Origin: Odiellus spinosus
Lineage: Eukaryota > Arthropoda > Arachnida > Opiliones > Phalangiidae
DNA: 64,000 nucleotides
Reading direction: 5' to 3'
NCBI GenBank assembly: GCA_963920705.1
Contig: OY987228.1
Location: forward strand, 14,181,187-14,245,186
Shown piece by piece: positions 11,989-22,795 of this stretch. Every line of letters begins with the position of its first letter. Position 1 is the first letter of the stretch. The position numbers and the translations under genes were made by a program. Below the pieces are notes generated by a model that was given only the letters and a program-made list of their open reading frames with translations, was not told where the DNA came from and searched no databases.

Positions 11989-12611
11989 CTCGAGAATTTC
12001 CTATCCACCTTTCCAACCGAGTGGGAGGTTGGCTCTTCTCTCTCTAACTCAACGCAGCCCCACTTTTCTTCTCCTTGTCTGATCCTTCTTGTCCCCATCG
12101 ACAAACTACTCTCCCCTCCCGAAACTAGATGAGGAAACTGATGGACATTACAGGGCGACATCTGTAGGTTGAATTGTTTTAATTTTAATTAAATTTTAGT
12201 TAAAATTTAAATTTATTCGAATCTATTAAAAGTATAATTTAATTAATAACAAGTTTTTAATAATTAAAAGTTTGATTAAATTCAAGATTATTCTATAGAT
12301 TAGAGCGAGCGTAAGCTTCTAGCTTTGTTAATGTCTCCTATTTAATATCGTTGAAATAATTCAGAGTGGTTTTCTACACGCTGTACTCTTAGGGTGATTT
12401 TTGAATGAAGTATCAATATGATATGTCAGAGATAGCGTTCTCCGCGGTTAATGAAACAAGAAGATTTAACCCCAAATTTGCATAAATTTTAAAATAAGCG
12501 CATAAATTTGATTTTTATTAGAATTTGAAAAGCAAAAAATATTTAATTCATATGTTTAGACGTAATTAACTTTAGTAAATAACGTCAGTTCATTTTTGAG
12601 TAAATATTCGT

Positions 12612-12790
12612 AATATTTAATTTCAAAACGTAATAAATATTAGAAATATTTATTCTATTTTATAAATCTCGACATATTTTGCATTAATAATACGTAAAAT
12701 TTATAAAGGTCCTTAATTAAAGCAATAATTTGTGTTTAATTAGTAGATTTTGACGCAAACTGGTGCAAATATTTACCGAAATTGATTTAT
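12612..12790. repeat. AT-rich direct repeat, copy 2
   Basis: Second copy of the repeat at 11400-11700, without the hairpin. Non-coding. Confidence 0.55.
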
Positions 12791-14445
12791 AATTATTTTT
12801 AAGCGTAAATTATATCGTAATATCTTTGTAATTAAAGTTAATTGACAAAATTAAGTTAATTCAAATATTTTTTTCGCAATTTGAGGCTAAAATAGGCTAA
12901 TTTCGTTACATAAAAATGCGAGGAGTGTTTTTAAGAGCTTATATATTCCTAATCAAGTTTAATCGCGATTAAATTTAATCTAAATTAAAATTAAAATTGC
13001 TCGTAACTTTTCAAAAATATTTTTATCGGATTGCCCGCGTCCTCAAACCTAAGAATACTTTTTTTTCTTTTTAATTTATCTTAATTAAGGCCCGTAATTA
13101 ATTTAAAACTAAATTTAAATCGCGTTTAAAATTGTAAAACTGGATGTATGAAAATTCTATGGCAGCGTATCTCGTCCTGAAAGTTTCGTTTTGAGAAAAA
13201 GGTTTTCGAACGAGTCTTTTCGCTAAAACCTAAATATTTCGCTTAATTTTAACCAATTTTAAATCCAAAGTTATGTCATCTGATAGATTAGAATACGAGG
13301 AATCCGCTCATGTTATTATAATTAACTTAAGACTAATGGTTAATTAGTTATTCAATTAGAAAGTTAAGCCTAACTCCTTTTTCAGTTCGAAAAATTGAAT
13401 TAACGCTTATAATTAGATTAAATCTCGATTATATTTAAACAAAGCATATTTAATCTAGTTAATTAACGCGCGAGAAACTCAAAAAAGTTAATTTTATTAT
13501 CCTGGGATAAGCGGTTAATTAGTTACGTAATTAAGTTCCACGATTTTAACCAATTTTTTTTGTTTCGAAGTTTTTAAATAATTTTCCTGCCTTGAAATTA
13601 AGTCGCGTTTAAATGTGATCAATGTAAAAAAGTCAAGTAAGATACGGAGAATAAAATAAAATTAGTCTCTTTATCCTACGACCATCCGTTAATTAGTTAT
13701 TTAAGAAAGTTTGGGGCTAATTAAGCAATTTTCTTGATTTTAAAATGTTTATCACGTCACTACGGCTTTAAAATAAAACGTAATTAAGAAAATTAAACGT
13801 GTTTCGATAGATTGGCGCGCGGGAATTTCAAAAATGTTCATTTCGACGATCAAAATTAAGTATTTAATTAAATATTTAATTTAAATCAAACCCCCTCCGC
13901 ATTTTCTTCCATTTATTGGTTCACGGAGCTCGTTGTAATAGAGGGGATCCCATAACTTATGAGGAAAGCGTTTCTTTACTCCATAGCCCCATTCGCTTTC
14001 TTCCATGAACTAGTGTTACTACTAGTGTTCGTGCTTAAAGATTGAATAGAGACAAAACTCCATTAAGGCGATATCCTAACCTTATTTTTTCGCCTGTAGT
14101 TTAAATAAAACTTCATTCGGTTTGTTTGGCAAACGGGGGTAAAGGGGTCTGAAAGTGAGAAGGGAATGAAATTCCCGGAGAAACACGCGCGCGCGGAGTC
14201 AGCTTTTATTTTCAGCGGGAAAATAATAAACCGTAGCTCTTTTCCGTAGAAAACACTCTGCAAATTACGGTTGATCTTAGCTTCAAAAATGGTTGCATTA
14301 GAAAACGTTAAAAATTGCCAAAAAAGTGTCTATGGACTATTCCATTTTAGAAAATTGGGGGTCTTGGTTTTTCCATATAAAATTGTACAGCCCGAATACG
14401 CTACGGATCATATAACTCACCTTCCAATGGGAGATTAGTATAATT
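12791..14445. other. no gene seen
   Basis: Very AT-rich, with many short ttaatt/aattaa motifs. No exon or RNA gene is supported. Confidence 0.5.
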
Positions 14446-14642
14446 AAGGTTCTTTTAGGAAGGTTATGCCGACGATGACGACAACGGAAGTTCCTCACAA
14501 CTTGGGCGCGTTCAGTGACTCTCAAGTTTCTCAACGGACGAGAATCCGTTTTCTGAAGAAAAAAAAAATCGTTGAGTCCGTTGACCAACGTGACGTAAGA
14601 CTTGGCTGAACGTCTTTTTTACTCCGTTTTAATTTTTATAAA

Positions 14643-14924
14643 ATGTCGTCTGCCGATATGTCTGGTCCTGAGAATAGTAAAAAAAGGAAAGTTTTGTTTT
14701 TGCTACTTAATGAACTTTCTAACGATGATGAAGTCGAGTTAGATACAAATGGAAATAGACAGAGTCATATTAACAATAAGATCGTTACAGTAGGGCTCAT
14801 AGCTAAAGCTGATAAGCTAGAAAGGCAAAGGGTTAATCCTGAAAAATTAAGACTAGTCGCCATGTTCGAATCGATGTTCGACAATGCCGTTTCAACGAAG
14901 AAAGTCCAAGAAACCTGCTCGTAG
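14643..14924 (+). CDS. 93-aa ORF inside element B, unknown
   Basis: It starts ATG TCG TCT, just after a TATAAA at 14637, and is open for 93 codons. The product is hydrophilic: a basic KKRK near residue 13, then LLLNELSNDDEVELD, then a helix-like middle. The last codons run into a perfect 13-bp hairpin (14908-14920 with 14924-14936), and the stop lies in its loop. It might be a remnant of a transposon protein or chance. No family recognised. Confidence 0.3.
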   Translation: MSSADMSGPENSKKRKVLFLLLNELSNDDEVELDTNGNRQSHINNKIVTVGLIAKADKLERQRVNPEKLRLVAMFESMFDNAVSTKKVQETCS

Positions 14925-14936
14925 AGCAGGTTTCTT
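14908..14936. repeat. perfect 13-bp hairpin at the ORF end in element B
   Basis: aagaaacctgctc at 14908-14920 and gagcaggtttctt at 14924-14936 flank the loop gta. Outside it, caacgaag and cttcgttg extend the stem, interrupted on the left by 10 nt. Confidence 0.85.
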
Positions 14937-15100
14937 CGTTGACCAGCCGTTGAGCAACGTGACGTAGAAACCGGAAACGCGAAAAATCGTTCAGCAAGAA
15001 ACCGAACTCAACGTATACTCAACGGACTCACCGTTGAGCGAAATTTAGTCTCGCTGAACGCGACCCTTGACTGTAATCGGCCATCTTTCTCTAGTACCCA

Positions 15101-15845
15101 TGACGTCAGTGAAAAGTCTACTCGAACGCCAAAACGGCCGCAAATGCAAACAGTTAACCCTGCACCATTAGCCCACAAACAAATAAAAAAAAATAAAACG
15201 TGACGTCATTGAAAAGTGCTTGTAGCGCCAAATTGAAGGAAAAGAGACATTGTGACGTCATTGAAAAGCGCTTGTAGCAACAAATTGGAGGAAAGGAGAC
15301 ATTAATTGTGACGTAAAGTAAACTGCGAAATTTGAATACTGTTTTTTTCGAGTTTTTTTGAAACATTAAAAAGAAATCACAGCAACAGTGAAATAGGGTA
15401 TATGTTTTATCCGAAAAGAGATAACAAATGTATGTAATGAAATATTGTTTTGGTTTTAATTATGTTACTGTCAGTCGAAATACATTGTATACAATAAAGT
15501 ATGCCTTCCAAATTGAATTACCGCAATTAGGAAATGCAAATTTTGTAATGTCAGTCATATTAAAGAGTGATTTTAATAAAGAAAATACTAATTCAGTTAA
15601 GGCGTGTTTTATTGTATTCAATGTATTTCGACTGACAGTATTGTAATTAAAACCAATAATATATCACTGTTGCAGTGATTTTGTTTTTTAATGCTTCAAA
15701 AAAACAGTATTCAAATTTCGCAGTTTACTTTACGTCACAATTAATGTCTCTTTTCCTCCAATTTGTTGCTACAAGCGCTTTTCAATGACGTCACAATGTC
15801 TCTTTTCCTTCAATTTGGCGCTACAAGCACTTTTCAATGACGTCA
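15101..15845. promoter_or_regulatory. five consensus CRE sites (TGACGTCA) in element A
   Basis: Perfect TGACGTCA octamers lie at 15101-15108, 15201-15208 and 15253-15260 in the left arm, and at 15786-15793 and 15838-15845 in the right arm. Degenerate versions lie at 15309 (TGACGTAA), 15730 (TTACGTCA) and 15937 (TGACGTCG). The octamer is the CREB/ATF consensus. All lie 0.4-1.1 kb upstream of the XRCC1 ATG. Binding or function is inferred only. Confidence 0.6.
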
Positions 15846-16080
15846 CGTTTTATTTTTTTTATTTGTTTGTGGGCTAATGGTGCAGGGTTAACTGTTTGCA
15901 TTTGCGGCCGTTTTGGCGTTCGAGTAGACTTTTCACTGACGTCGTGGGTGCTAGAGAAAGATGGCCGATTACAGTCAAGTTGTGAGGAACTTCCGTTGTC
16001 GTCATAACCTTCCTAAAAGAACCTTGATCTTGTTCCGTTCATTTCTGGGACTGTCGTAAGCAGACGATTTTTCCTAACCA

Positions 16081-16088
16081 TTTGGCGC
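16081..16088 (+). promoter_or_regulatory. E2F-like site upstream of XRCC1
   Basis: TTTGGCGC, in the context tttggcgcgcgg, matches the E2F consensus TTTSSCGC. It lies 134 bp before the XRCC1 ATG, in the 196-bp gap between element A and the coding region. E2F control is common for DNA-replication and repair genes. Confidence 0.4.
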
Positions 16089-16221
16089 GCGGTCGACTTT
16101 GCTAACGAGGCTTAGTTAAAGTGTTTTTTCATTAATTTTCTTAGGAAATCTTAATATATAATTGTTTTATTTTGAAGTTAGGTACGTTTAGTTTGTATTG
16201 AGAAGCTTCTTGATTTTCAAT

Positions 16222-18099
16222 ATGCCTCCTATTAAAATTCAACATGTAGTTTCGTGTAGTAGCGAAGATAAAGTTCACAAAGGTGAAAACCTGTTATCAA
16301 CCGATCATTATCGCAAATGGAAAAGCGCAACTCCTGGCGAAAAACAAATAACCATCATTCTTCAACTAGAAAAAGAAGTTAGAATTAGTGGCATAGACAT
16401 TGGGAATGAAGGTTCAGCGTTGGTGGAAGTGTTAGTTGGAAGATCTAGCGATCACAGCCGAGACTTTGAAGTACTTCTTGTTACATCATCATTCATGTCA
16501 CCGAAAGAAAGTCGTCAAGAGACGAATTTGAACCAAGTTAGAATGTTCGGCATTGATAAACTCACTCAATCTGTTGCGAAAGAAAAGTGGGACAGAGTTA
16601 AAATTGTTTGCAGCCAACCTTTCAATAACCATATAAAATACGGGCTATCTTTCATCGTACTCCACTCGTCCGATGGATCCGCAAACTCTAAGGAGTCTAA
16701 TTCCGGGGATAAAAAAAACAGTAATGAACTTCCTGAAGTTTTTGGAGCTTTTAAGCTAAAATCTACTGACAAGGAAGATGATAAAGTTAGGATCGGAAGC
16801 TTATTTAGTAAAATGAAAGAAGCCAGCAAAGATAAAACTCCCCCGGCTGATAAAACTTCTGAATCCAATAACACCGGTCCACTGGCCATAAGAAATGCTT
16901 CCATAGACCCACCCAAAAATAATAAAAATCCTTTAACACCAACAGCCAAGTCGAAAATTAGTTCTAGATCAGAAACAAGCAACAGAGTATCTCAAAATGG
17001 TCAGACTAGTTCGCAGAGAGAACAGAGCCCTATCACCCCGAAGCCAAAGAAACCATCTGATCATTCAACAAACCACAAGAAGGATATACCTAAAGAAGAA
17101 ACTGAAGAAAAGAAAAAAGATTCTCCAAAGTCAAGTCATGGTTCTAGTAAAAGGAAAGCCGATGATTCTCTAGGAAACAAGGAGAAGCCATTTCATAGAA
17201 TCATGGATGGAGTCATATTCGTATTAAGCGGATATCAAAACCCCCAAAGAGGACAAATTAGAGACCAAGCGTTGGCAATGGGTGCATCATATAGACAAGA
17301 TTGGGGGAAAGGGTGTACCCATCTTATTTGCGCTTTCCCTAATACTCCGAAATACAAACAAGTAGAGTCGCTTGGAGGGAGAATAGTGAGCCATAAATGG
17401 ATATCTGAATCATTTAAAAGGAAAAAAGTTCAACAATGGCGAAAGTATAGACTTGAAGCGGAAAGTAGTGATGATTCGAGCAGTGAGGAGGAGAGTAGTG
17501 AGGAAGAGAGTAGTGAATCTGAAGAAGAAATAAAACCTAAAAAGTCTAAACGAAACAGTAGTACGAGTTCAAAAAACAAAACTAAAGATCAATCATCTTC
17601 GAGCAAATCCACTTCGAAGAATGATTCAAAAATTGATTATGATTCTGATGAAATTTATTTAGCTTCTACGGATGTTGATGATGAAAGTGAGAGTGGGGAT
17701 GGGAGTGGGGGTGATGCTGAGGATGAATTAAACAGAGTTAAAGCTAATTTAAGCGTGTCAAAACCATCTAACACTGGGAAAAATGATACCTCTAATTTGT
17801 CATTACCACCATTGCCGGAATTTTTTAAAAATCATTTGTTCTATCTCCACGGAGACTTTAAGAGTGAGAAGCGTAAGAAACTTGAAAGATACTTAATAGG
17901 GTGTGGTGGAAAAATTAGTGAATATATGAAAGAAGAAGTTAATTTTGTTCTATCTGATTCCGAATGGGTCAAAGATTTTGACGAAGCCCTATCAGAAAAT
18001 AAGAAAATAAAGATTGTAAAACCCAGTTGGGTTGATAAATGCCTGAAAAGAGGAGATTTTGTTAGTACAACGGATTACTTAATAAAACGCAAACGTTAG
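16222..18099 (+). CDS. XRCC1: XRCC1, single-strand-break / base-excision repair scaffold
   Basis: A single uninterrupted frame of 625 residues. XRCC1 is a nuclear scaffold that gathers DNA polymerase beta, PARP1, PNKP/aprataxin and DNA ligase III at breaks. I start at the second ATG of the open frame because MPPIKIQHVVSCSSED aligns with the family start (M-P-x-I-x-x-x-HVVSCSS). The N-terminal domain covers about 1-150 (GEKQI..LQLEKE, VEVLVG, EVLLVTSSFMSP, VRMFG.DKL, WDRVKIVCSQP). A Ser/Lys-rich basic linker follows. BRCT1 spans about 324-411 (VIFVLSGYQNPQRG, HLICAFPNTPKYKQ, GGRIVSHKW). An acidic serine cluster at 414-437 and YLASTDVDDESESGD are CK2-type sites for FHA partners. BRCT2 spans about 531-625 (LFYLHGDF, KPSWVDKC). 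Cys12 is present, but residue 20 is Lys, where human has Cys. No introns, unlike its neighbours. Confidence 0.97.
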   Translation: MPPIKIQHVVSCSSEDKVHKGENLLSTDHYRKWKSATPGEKQITIILQLEKEVRISGIDIGNEGSALVEVLVGRSSDHSRDFEVLLVTSSFMSPKESRQETNLNQVRMFGIDKLTQSVAKEKWDRVKIVCSQPFNNHIKYGLSFIVLHSSDGSANSKESNSGDKKNSNELPEVFGAFKLKSTDKEDDKVRIGSLFSKMKEASKDKTPPADKTSESNNTGPLAIRNASIDPPKNNKNPLTPTAKSKISSRSETSNRVSQNGQTSSQREQSPITPKPKKPSDHSTNHKKDIPKEETEEKKKDSPKSSHGSSKRKADDSLGNKEKPFHRIMDGVIFVLSGYQNPQRGQIRDQALAMGASYRQDWGKGCTHLICAFPNTPKYKQVESLGGRIVSHKWISESFKRKKVQQWRKYRLEAESSDDSSSEEESSEEESSESEEEIKPKKSKRNSSTSSKNKTKDQSSSSKSTSKNDSKIDYDSDEIYLASTDVDDESESGDGSGGDAEDELNRVKANLSVSKPSNTGKNDTSNLSLPPLPEFFKNHLFYLHGDFKSEKRKKLERYLIGCGGKISEYMKEEVNFVLSDSEWVKDFDEALSENKKIKIVKPSWVDKCLKRGDFVSTTDYLIKRKR

Positions 18100-18149
18100 C
18101 CATAAAATACATTTGCCCTAGACTCTAATGCTCATTAAGGTCATTATCA

Positions 18150-18230
18150 AATAAATATTGAGTATGCGTGACGTCTTTATTGTTTATCTTCTCGTAATTA
18201 CTTGTAAATAATTTATTTGAAGTTAATAAA
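18150..18230 (+). terminator. XRCC1 polyadenylation signals
   Basis: AATAAA occurs at 18150-18155 and again at 18225-18230, 51 and 126 nt after the XRCC1 stop, and before the start of MEK at 18523. Confidence 0.5.
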
Positions 18231-18522
18231 CTTGAAATTCAACCAATTTATTTATTTTCTATTACATTTTATAGATTATAAAAATATTGCTAAGCCATTG
18301 ATAAAAAAGTAGTGTTCAAATGTGGCGCTGGTGATTACCGGCTTTGTAAAAGATGTTCTGATTGGTCAATCTGGAAACACTGGCGAAGCGTATCCAAACG
18401 ATCCAAAGGGATTCAGTCCTCCATCACGCTTCAGCTTCACCGAGAAAACCAAATTTTCGAAGCCATTGAATGAAAATAAATTCGCGTTTTATTTAAGGTT
18501 TATTTTATTAGTTTAATTGAAA

Positions 18523-21500
18523 ATGAGTAAGAATCCGGGAAAGAACAAATTCAACCTGAAACTTCCTCAGGGATCTCTGGAACCTGTGGATTCTACGGGT
18601 GTGGCGGATTTAAACGAGTGAGTTGGTTTCCTTTATCCTAAGCCTTTGAATACGAAAATAGGCTATTATTCATTTGCCTGATTTGCCATAATGATTTTGT
18701 CGAAATTATTCTCAAAGTTTTTTTCCAAAGACCATTGTCTGTTTTGTAATCCCCTTAACATCTTGCATCGAAAATTTATTCGCGAAATCCAAAAGTACCA
18801 TTTGTACTTTCTCGCCGTCCCACCGTATGCCGAATGTGGCTCATTAATCCTTTACAAAGTGTTATCCGTTGCCTCGAAACGAGTTTAAAATCTGTCTGAT
18901 TTGCATGACTAACGAAACGTTCCGAGAATTTTAAAAATAACCAATAAAAATTATTGCTTTTTCACGCAAATGGAAGGGTTGACTGTCTAGTCAACGTAAA
19001 TAGCCTACATCCTTTTTTAGCAAATCCACTTTTGACACCAGCATAGAAGCGTTACAGAAGACATTGGAAGGACTGGAGTTAGACGATCAGCAGAGAAAAC
19101 GTCTCGAGGCCTTTTTAACTCAGAAGCAGAAAGTTGGGGAACTAAATAGCGAGGATTTCGAAAACTTGGGTGAACTAGGAGCTGGGAATGGCGGCGTTGT
19201 CACGAAAGTTCTTCACAAACCCAGCTGTCTAATTATGGCTAGAAAAGTACGAGACCAATCTCGAAAAGAAATTGTCAATGTGAACTGGAGTCTGATTTCG
19301 TATTACCTTTTAGCTTATTCATCTAGAAGTGAAACCGGCTATCAGAACTCAAATTATTCGCGAGTTAAAGGTTTTACACGAATGCAACTCTCCTCATATT
19401 GTGGGTTTTTACGGAGCATTCTATAGCGATGGAGAAATTAATATCTGTATGGAGTATATGGTAAGTGTTTCTTTAAAAAGATCTATGGATAGAGTAACTA
19501 GAATTGTACGGTTTTTATTTTTAGGATGGAGGCTCATTAGACTTAGTATTAAAGAAAGCTGGTAAAATTCCAGAATCAATATTGGGAAAAGTTACTATAG
19601 CAGTAAGTGAAAGTTTTTAATACATTTACAAAAATTTGGTGTAATGATAAAAATACATATTTCTTTTAGGTTTTAAAAGGCCTAAATTATTTGAGAGAAA
19701 AACATCAAATAATGCATAGAGGTATCATTTTTAATCATAGTGACAAGTTTCGCTTAAATTTAACAAACATTTTCTTTCATCAGACGTAAAACCATCAAAT
19801 ATTTTAGTCAACTCTAGAGGAGAGATCAAAATATGTGACTTTGGAGTTAGCGGGCAGTTGATAGATTCTATGGCTAACTCTTTCGTCGGTACCAGATCCT
19901 ACATGTCGGTAGGTATCTACTAAAAAGATAGGTATTAAAATACGGATAATGAAATCAATTCTTTACAGCCAGAAAGATTACAAGGAACGCACTATACCGT
20001 ACAATCTGATATTTGGAGTTTAGGTTTATCTTTAGTAGAAATGGCAATCGGCAGGTATCCTATCCCTCCTCCAGAACCTAAAGAATTGGCCATGATCTTC
20101 GGATCAAAATATATTGAAAAAGCCGACCTAGAAGGTCAAGTTCCCTCCCCTAGTTCACGCAACAGACCAAGTATATAAAGCTTAGAGATTCTTTTTTTTT
20201 TTTTTTTTTTGTCCTTACGATAATAATGATTATTTAAAAGAAATTTCAACCTTTTATTAACTTCTAGGTAGCTTTAACATTCCTTTGGGTGATGGTCCTC
20301 GACCTATGGCCATTTTTGAACTTTTAGACTATATAGTGAATGAGGTATTTAAAATTTATTTTAAAGGGATAATGAAGAGGATGAGATTTTAAATGTGTTA
20401 AGAAACTCAAAAAGTAGCATTGTTAAAACCCCTTTAAAGTTTATCGTTAATCTACAGTTAATTTACAATGTTGCGATTTGAGTTTACAAAACCTAAGTCA
20501 TATTTTAACGCTTTTATATGAAATATAAACTTTCCTCGTCTTCATTACTTTTCATTATTAATTTGAAATTTCCTATAAATTAATCAATTTTGATTCTTAG
20601 CCCCCTCCAACTGTGCCTGCTGGAGCATTTACGACAGAGTTTAAAGATATGGTGGACAAATGGTATAAATTTCAGCTCTTGATTCACACGTTTTGGGCTT
20701 AGCTGGGGTCACTTGAGTCAACTATATATATATATCCAATAATACCAAAAGTAAATAGACCAAAAAAGTAAATAGGGGGAATGTAGGAAAGCTCCCTTTA
20801 GTGGAAGGCCTCTTTTGCAACTATAAAACAAGTTTGGACCCCAAAATTTGGAATCTAGCCAGTTAGAGAGGCATCGAGTTCATGATTGTGGTCATAAACT
20901 GAAATATAAATGGTTATCGGAGTACTTGATGACCTACTATAAAGTTTTATAAGAATAAATAGTTTCATACTTTGAAAAATAGACAAATTTTTTTTGCACT
21001 GCTTTTCAGGTTCGGGTATAAGATTTTAATAAGAATAGTAGGTGAAGCTAAGGGTGGTTGTAGGCTAGTAACCTTATTCTCTGATACTGTATAACTTTTG
21101 ATTCTCGCTCTAGTGACCCTAGATAAGCCTAAAACGTTGGGAATAACAAAGACCAACTAAAGGCAACTAGACAAATCCAGTTATAAAAAACATAAATGAT
21201 TTTTAATCTAGTTTGAAGAAAAATCCAGCTGAAAGAACAGATTTAAAAACTTTAATGGTACGATATAAAATTATTAGGGTTTAACCGATATTTGGTTAAA
21301 GCACCATCTATCTACCTTAAAATTTAGACGGGAAACCAATATTATATCGGTTAGAACCCATCATCAAATTTGATTGAATTGGATTAATAATTTTCGCGAT
21401 TATCTTTAGAATCATCAATTTGTCAAGAGATCGGAAACGGAAAAGGTTGATTTTGCCGGTTGGGTTTGTCAAACGATGGGAGTTGATCCAACAACTCCGA

Positions 21501-21529
21501 CTAAACCGAGTTCCGACATTCATGTTTGA
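18523..21529 (+). CDS. MAP2K1: MEK, dual-specificity MAP kinase kinase 1/2
   Basis: Eleven exons in phase: 18523-18617, 19021-19246, 19314-19460, 19525-19602, 19670-19721, 19784-19908, 19969-20170, 20268-20344, 20601-20662, 21212-21257 and 21410-21529, giving 409 residues (human MEK1 is 393). MEK is the cytoplasmic kinase that phosphorylates the Thr-Glu-Tyr loop of ERK downstream of Raf. Visible parts: basic-hydrophobic ERK docking tail (KNKFNLKLP), glycine loop GELGAGNGG (82-90), catalytic Lys in MARK (K107), HRD (198-200), DFG (218-220), the Raf-phosphorylated IDSMANS (S228 and S232), a proline/serine insert before [11 protein letters not shown], and a C-terminal DVD-type Raf docking segment ([16 protein letters not shown]). 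All core residues are present. The ATG lies 424 bp after the XRCC1 stop, and CCAAT-type sequence (attggtcaat) sits in that gap. Confidence 0.97.
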
Positions 21530-21607
21530 AGAAACAAGGTTTTATAATCAAGAAAAACCTTTTTATTTTGAGAAGATGAAACAAAAAACTTTTTTCACAA
21601 AGAGGAA

Positions 21608-21613
21608 AAATAA
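21608..21613 (+). terminator. MEK polyadenylation signal candidate
   Basis: AATAAA, 79 nt after the MEK stop codon. Another lies near 22007. Confidence 0.4.
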
Positions 21614-21659
21614 AGATGGAACGTTTCGGACGAAAGAATTCAGAGGTGCGAGGTAAATA

Positions 21660-22440
21660 TTTAAAGTTTAACCTCCTTCTCCTTTAAAACGTAAAATGAA
21701 CGCTAGAGTAATGGTGTTATAAGACTAAAAAAAAAGATGCCAAATTTGGGGGAAAAAACGATTTTTATTATTGTTACGAAAAAGTTGAAAAACCTTTACG
21801 TTACTTCGTACGTATGTTATAAAACTTAGATCAACATTACTAGTACACACTCTGATTTAATTTTTTGCCATTTTTTTTTTTTTTTTATTTGACACGATTT
21901 AATTTTAATTCAGCCGCTTTACACGATATTTTTAAATAGCTATTTAAGTCGAGAGTTTGTTAGTTTTCTTAATTTCTTGCGTTAGAATACGCTGCGCTAA
22001 ATTTAAAATAAATGGAGGGAATATTAGCATATTACATTCCTCATTAAAAATCAAATTATTTTGAATATATTTCCTAATAATAATTGTAAAATATAAAACT
22101 ACTATTACTAAAAACCCGAAGGAAGAGTTTTTAAGTAAAAAAAAAAAAATAAAAAAAATTACAAATTCAAGAGCTTAAATAAAATTTTTGAAACAGAAAC
22201 ATCTTTTTGTCGTCGCTGCGGTAAATAACGTAATTCATTTGGTTTAAATTACTAATCTAAACGTCCTTGAAGATTTAAAAAAAATTGCCACATAAAATTT
22301 ACAGTGAAAAAAATCTTTTCAATTTCTGATTTTAATGTTTTAAATTAGCGCTGGGTTAGTATTCTTAGGGGATTGAGTTGATTAGGGAATATCGAAAATA
22401 TCCTTACCAAATCAAGTAGTTTGGTCAGATTTTTCAAGTA
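21660..22440. other. no gene seen downstream of MEK
   Basis: AT-rich sequence with several A and T runs (for example T16 near 21871-21886). No feature beyond possible 3' UTR. Confidence 0.5.
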
Positions 22441-22795
22441 CTTGCTATTATTTAGGCCTAATACCTAATACTCCCTAGTCTATAGGTCTAATACTCTGTA
22501 GTATTTAGGCCTAATACTGCTAGTATTTGGGAATAACTACTTCGCTAGTATTTGGGAATAACTACTTCGCTAGTATTTGGGAATAACTACTTCGCTAGTA
22601 TTTGGGAATAACTACTTCGCTAGTATTTGGGAATAACTACTTCGCTAGTATTTGGGCCTAAGACTCACCAGTATTTACTCCTAATACACCCCTAGTATTT
22701 ACTCCTAATACACCCCTAGTATTTAAGCCAAATACTCTTCTAATATTTAGGCCTAATACTCTTCTAGTATTTAGGCTTAAAACTCAGCAGAGTGT
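22440..22795. repeat. minisatellite of tagtattt units
   Basis: The core 22519-22643 holds five exact tandem copies of a 25-bp unit starting gctagtatttgggaataact. It is flanked on both sides by degenerate units of the form tagtatttaggcctaatact. There are no unique spacers. Confidence 0.9.

Larger units (their letters stand above)
14504..15065. mobile_element. TIR element (B) nested in element A, PIF/Harbinger-like
   Basis: The insertion breaks the left arm of element A: ..cctcacaactt is cut from ..ttgactgtaatc, which is continuous in the intact right arm. The ends are GGGCGCGTTCAG and the inverse of GGTCGCGTTCAG, one mismatch, flanked by a 3-bp CTT repeat. A 3-bp duplication and GG..CGTTCA termini resemble PIF/Harbinger MITEs; that class is an inference. 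It is internally rich in cgttgag/ctcaacg inverted motifs. Confidence 0.75.
14446..16025. mobile_element. large fold-back element (A), interrupted by element B
   Basis: The ends are inverted repeats: aaggttcttttaggaaggtt at 14446, with the exact inverse ending at 16025. The left arm resumes after the insertion at about 15066 and runs to about 15500. The right arm runs from about 15600 to 16025. Arm identity is high over several hundred bases, including the segment around gcagggttaactgtttgcat. The central loop (about 15500-15600) is short. Without the insertion the element is about 1.0 kb. No transposase is encoded. I could not define a target-site duplication. It ends 196 bp before the XRCC1 ATG, so it forms much of that gene's upstream region. 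Confidence 0.85.

Noticed and set aside
16198..16221. Upstream in-frame start that would lengthen XRCC1 by eight residues
   Set aside because: The translated frame begins at a non-ATG codon, and the family's N terminus (MPxI...HVVSCSS) matches the ATG at 16222.
16566..16982. 138-aa minus-strand frame
   Set aside because: Antisense shadow of the XRCC1 linker.
21317..21656. Frames on both strands at the MEK 3' end
   Set aside because: Shadows of the last MEK exon, whose own frame gives the conserved DVD docking tail.
22440..22795. CRISPR-like array
   Set aside because: The units are head to tail without unique spacers, and the genome is eukaryotic. The 25-bp array at 38.6 kb was dismissed for the same reason.
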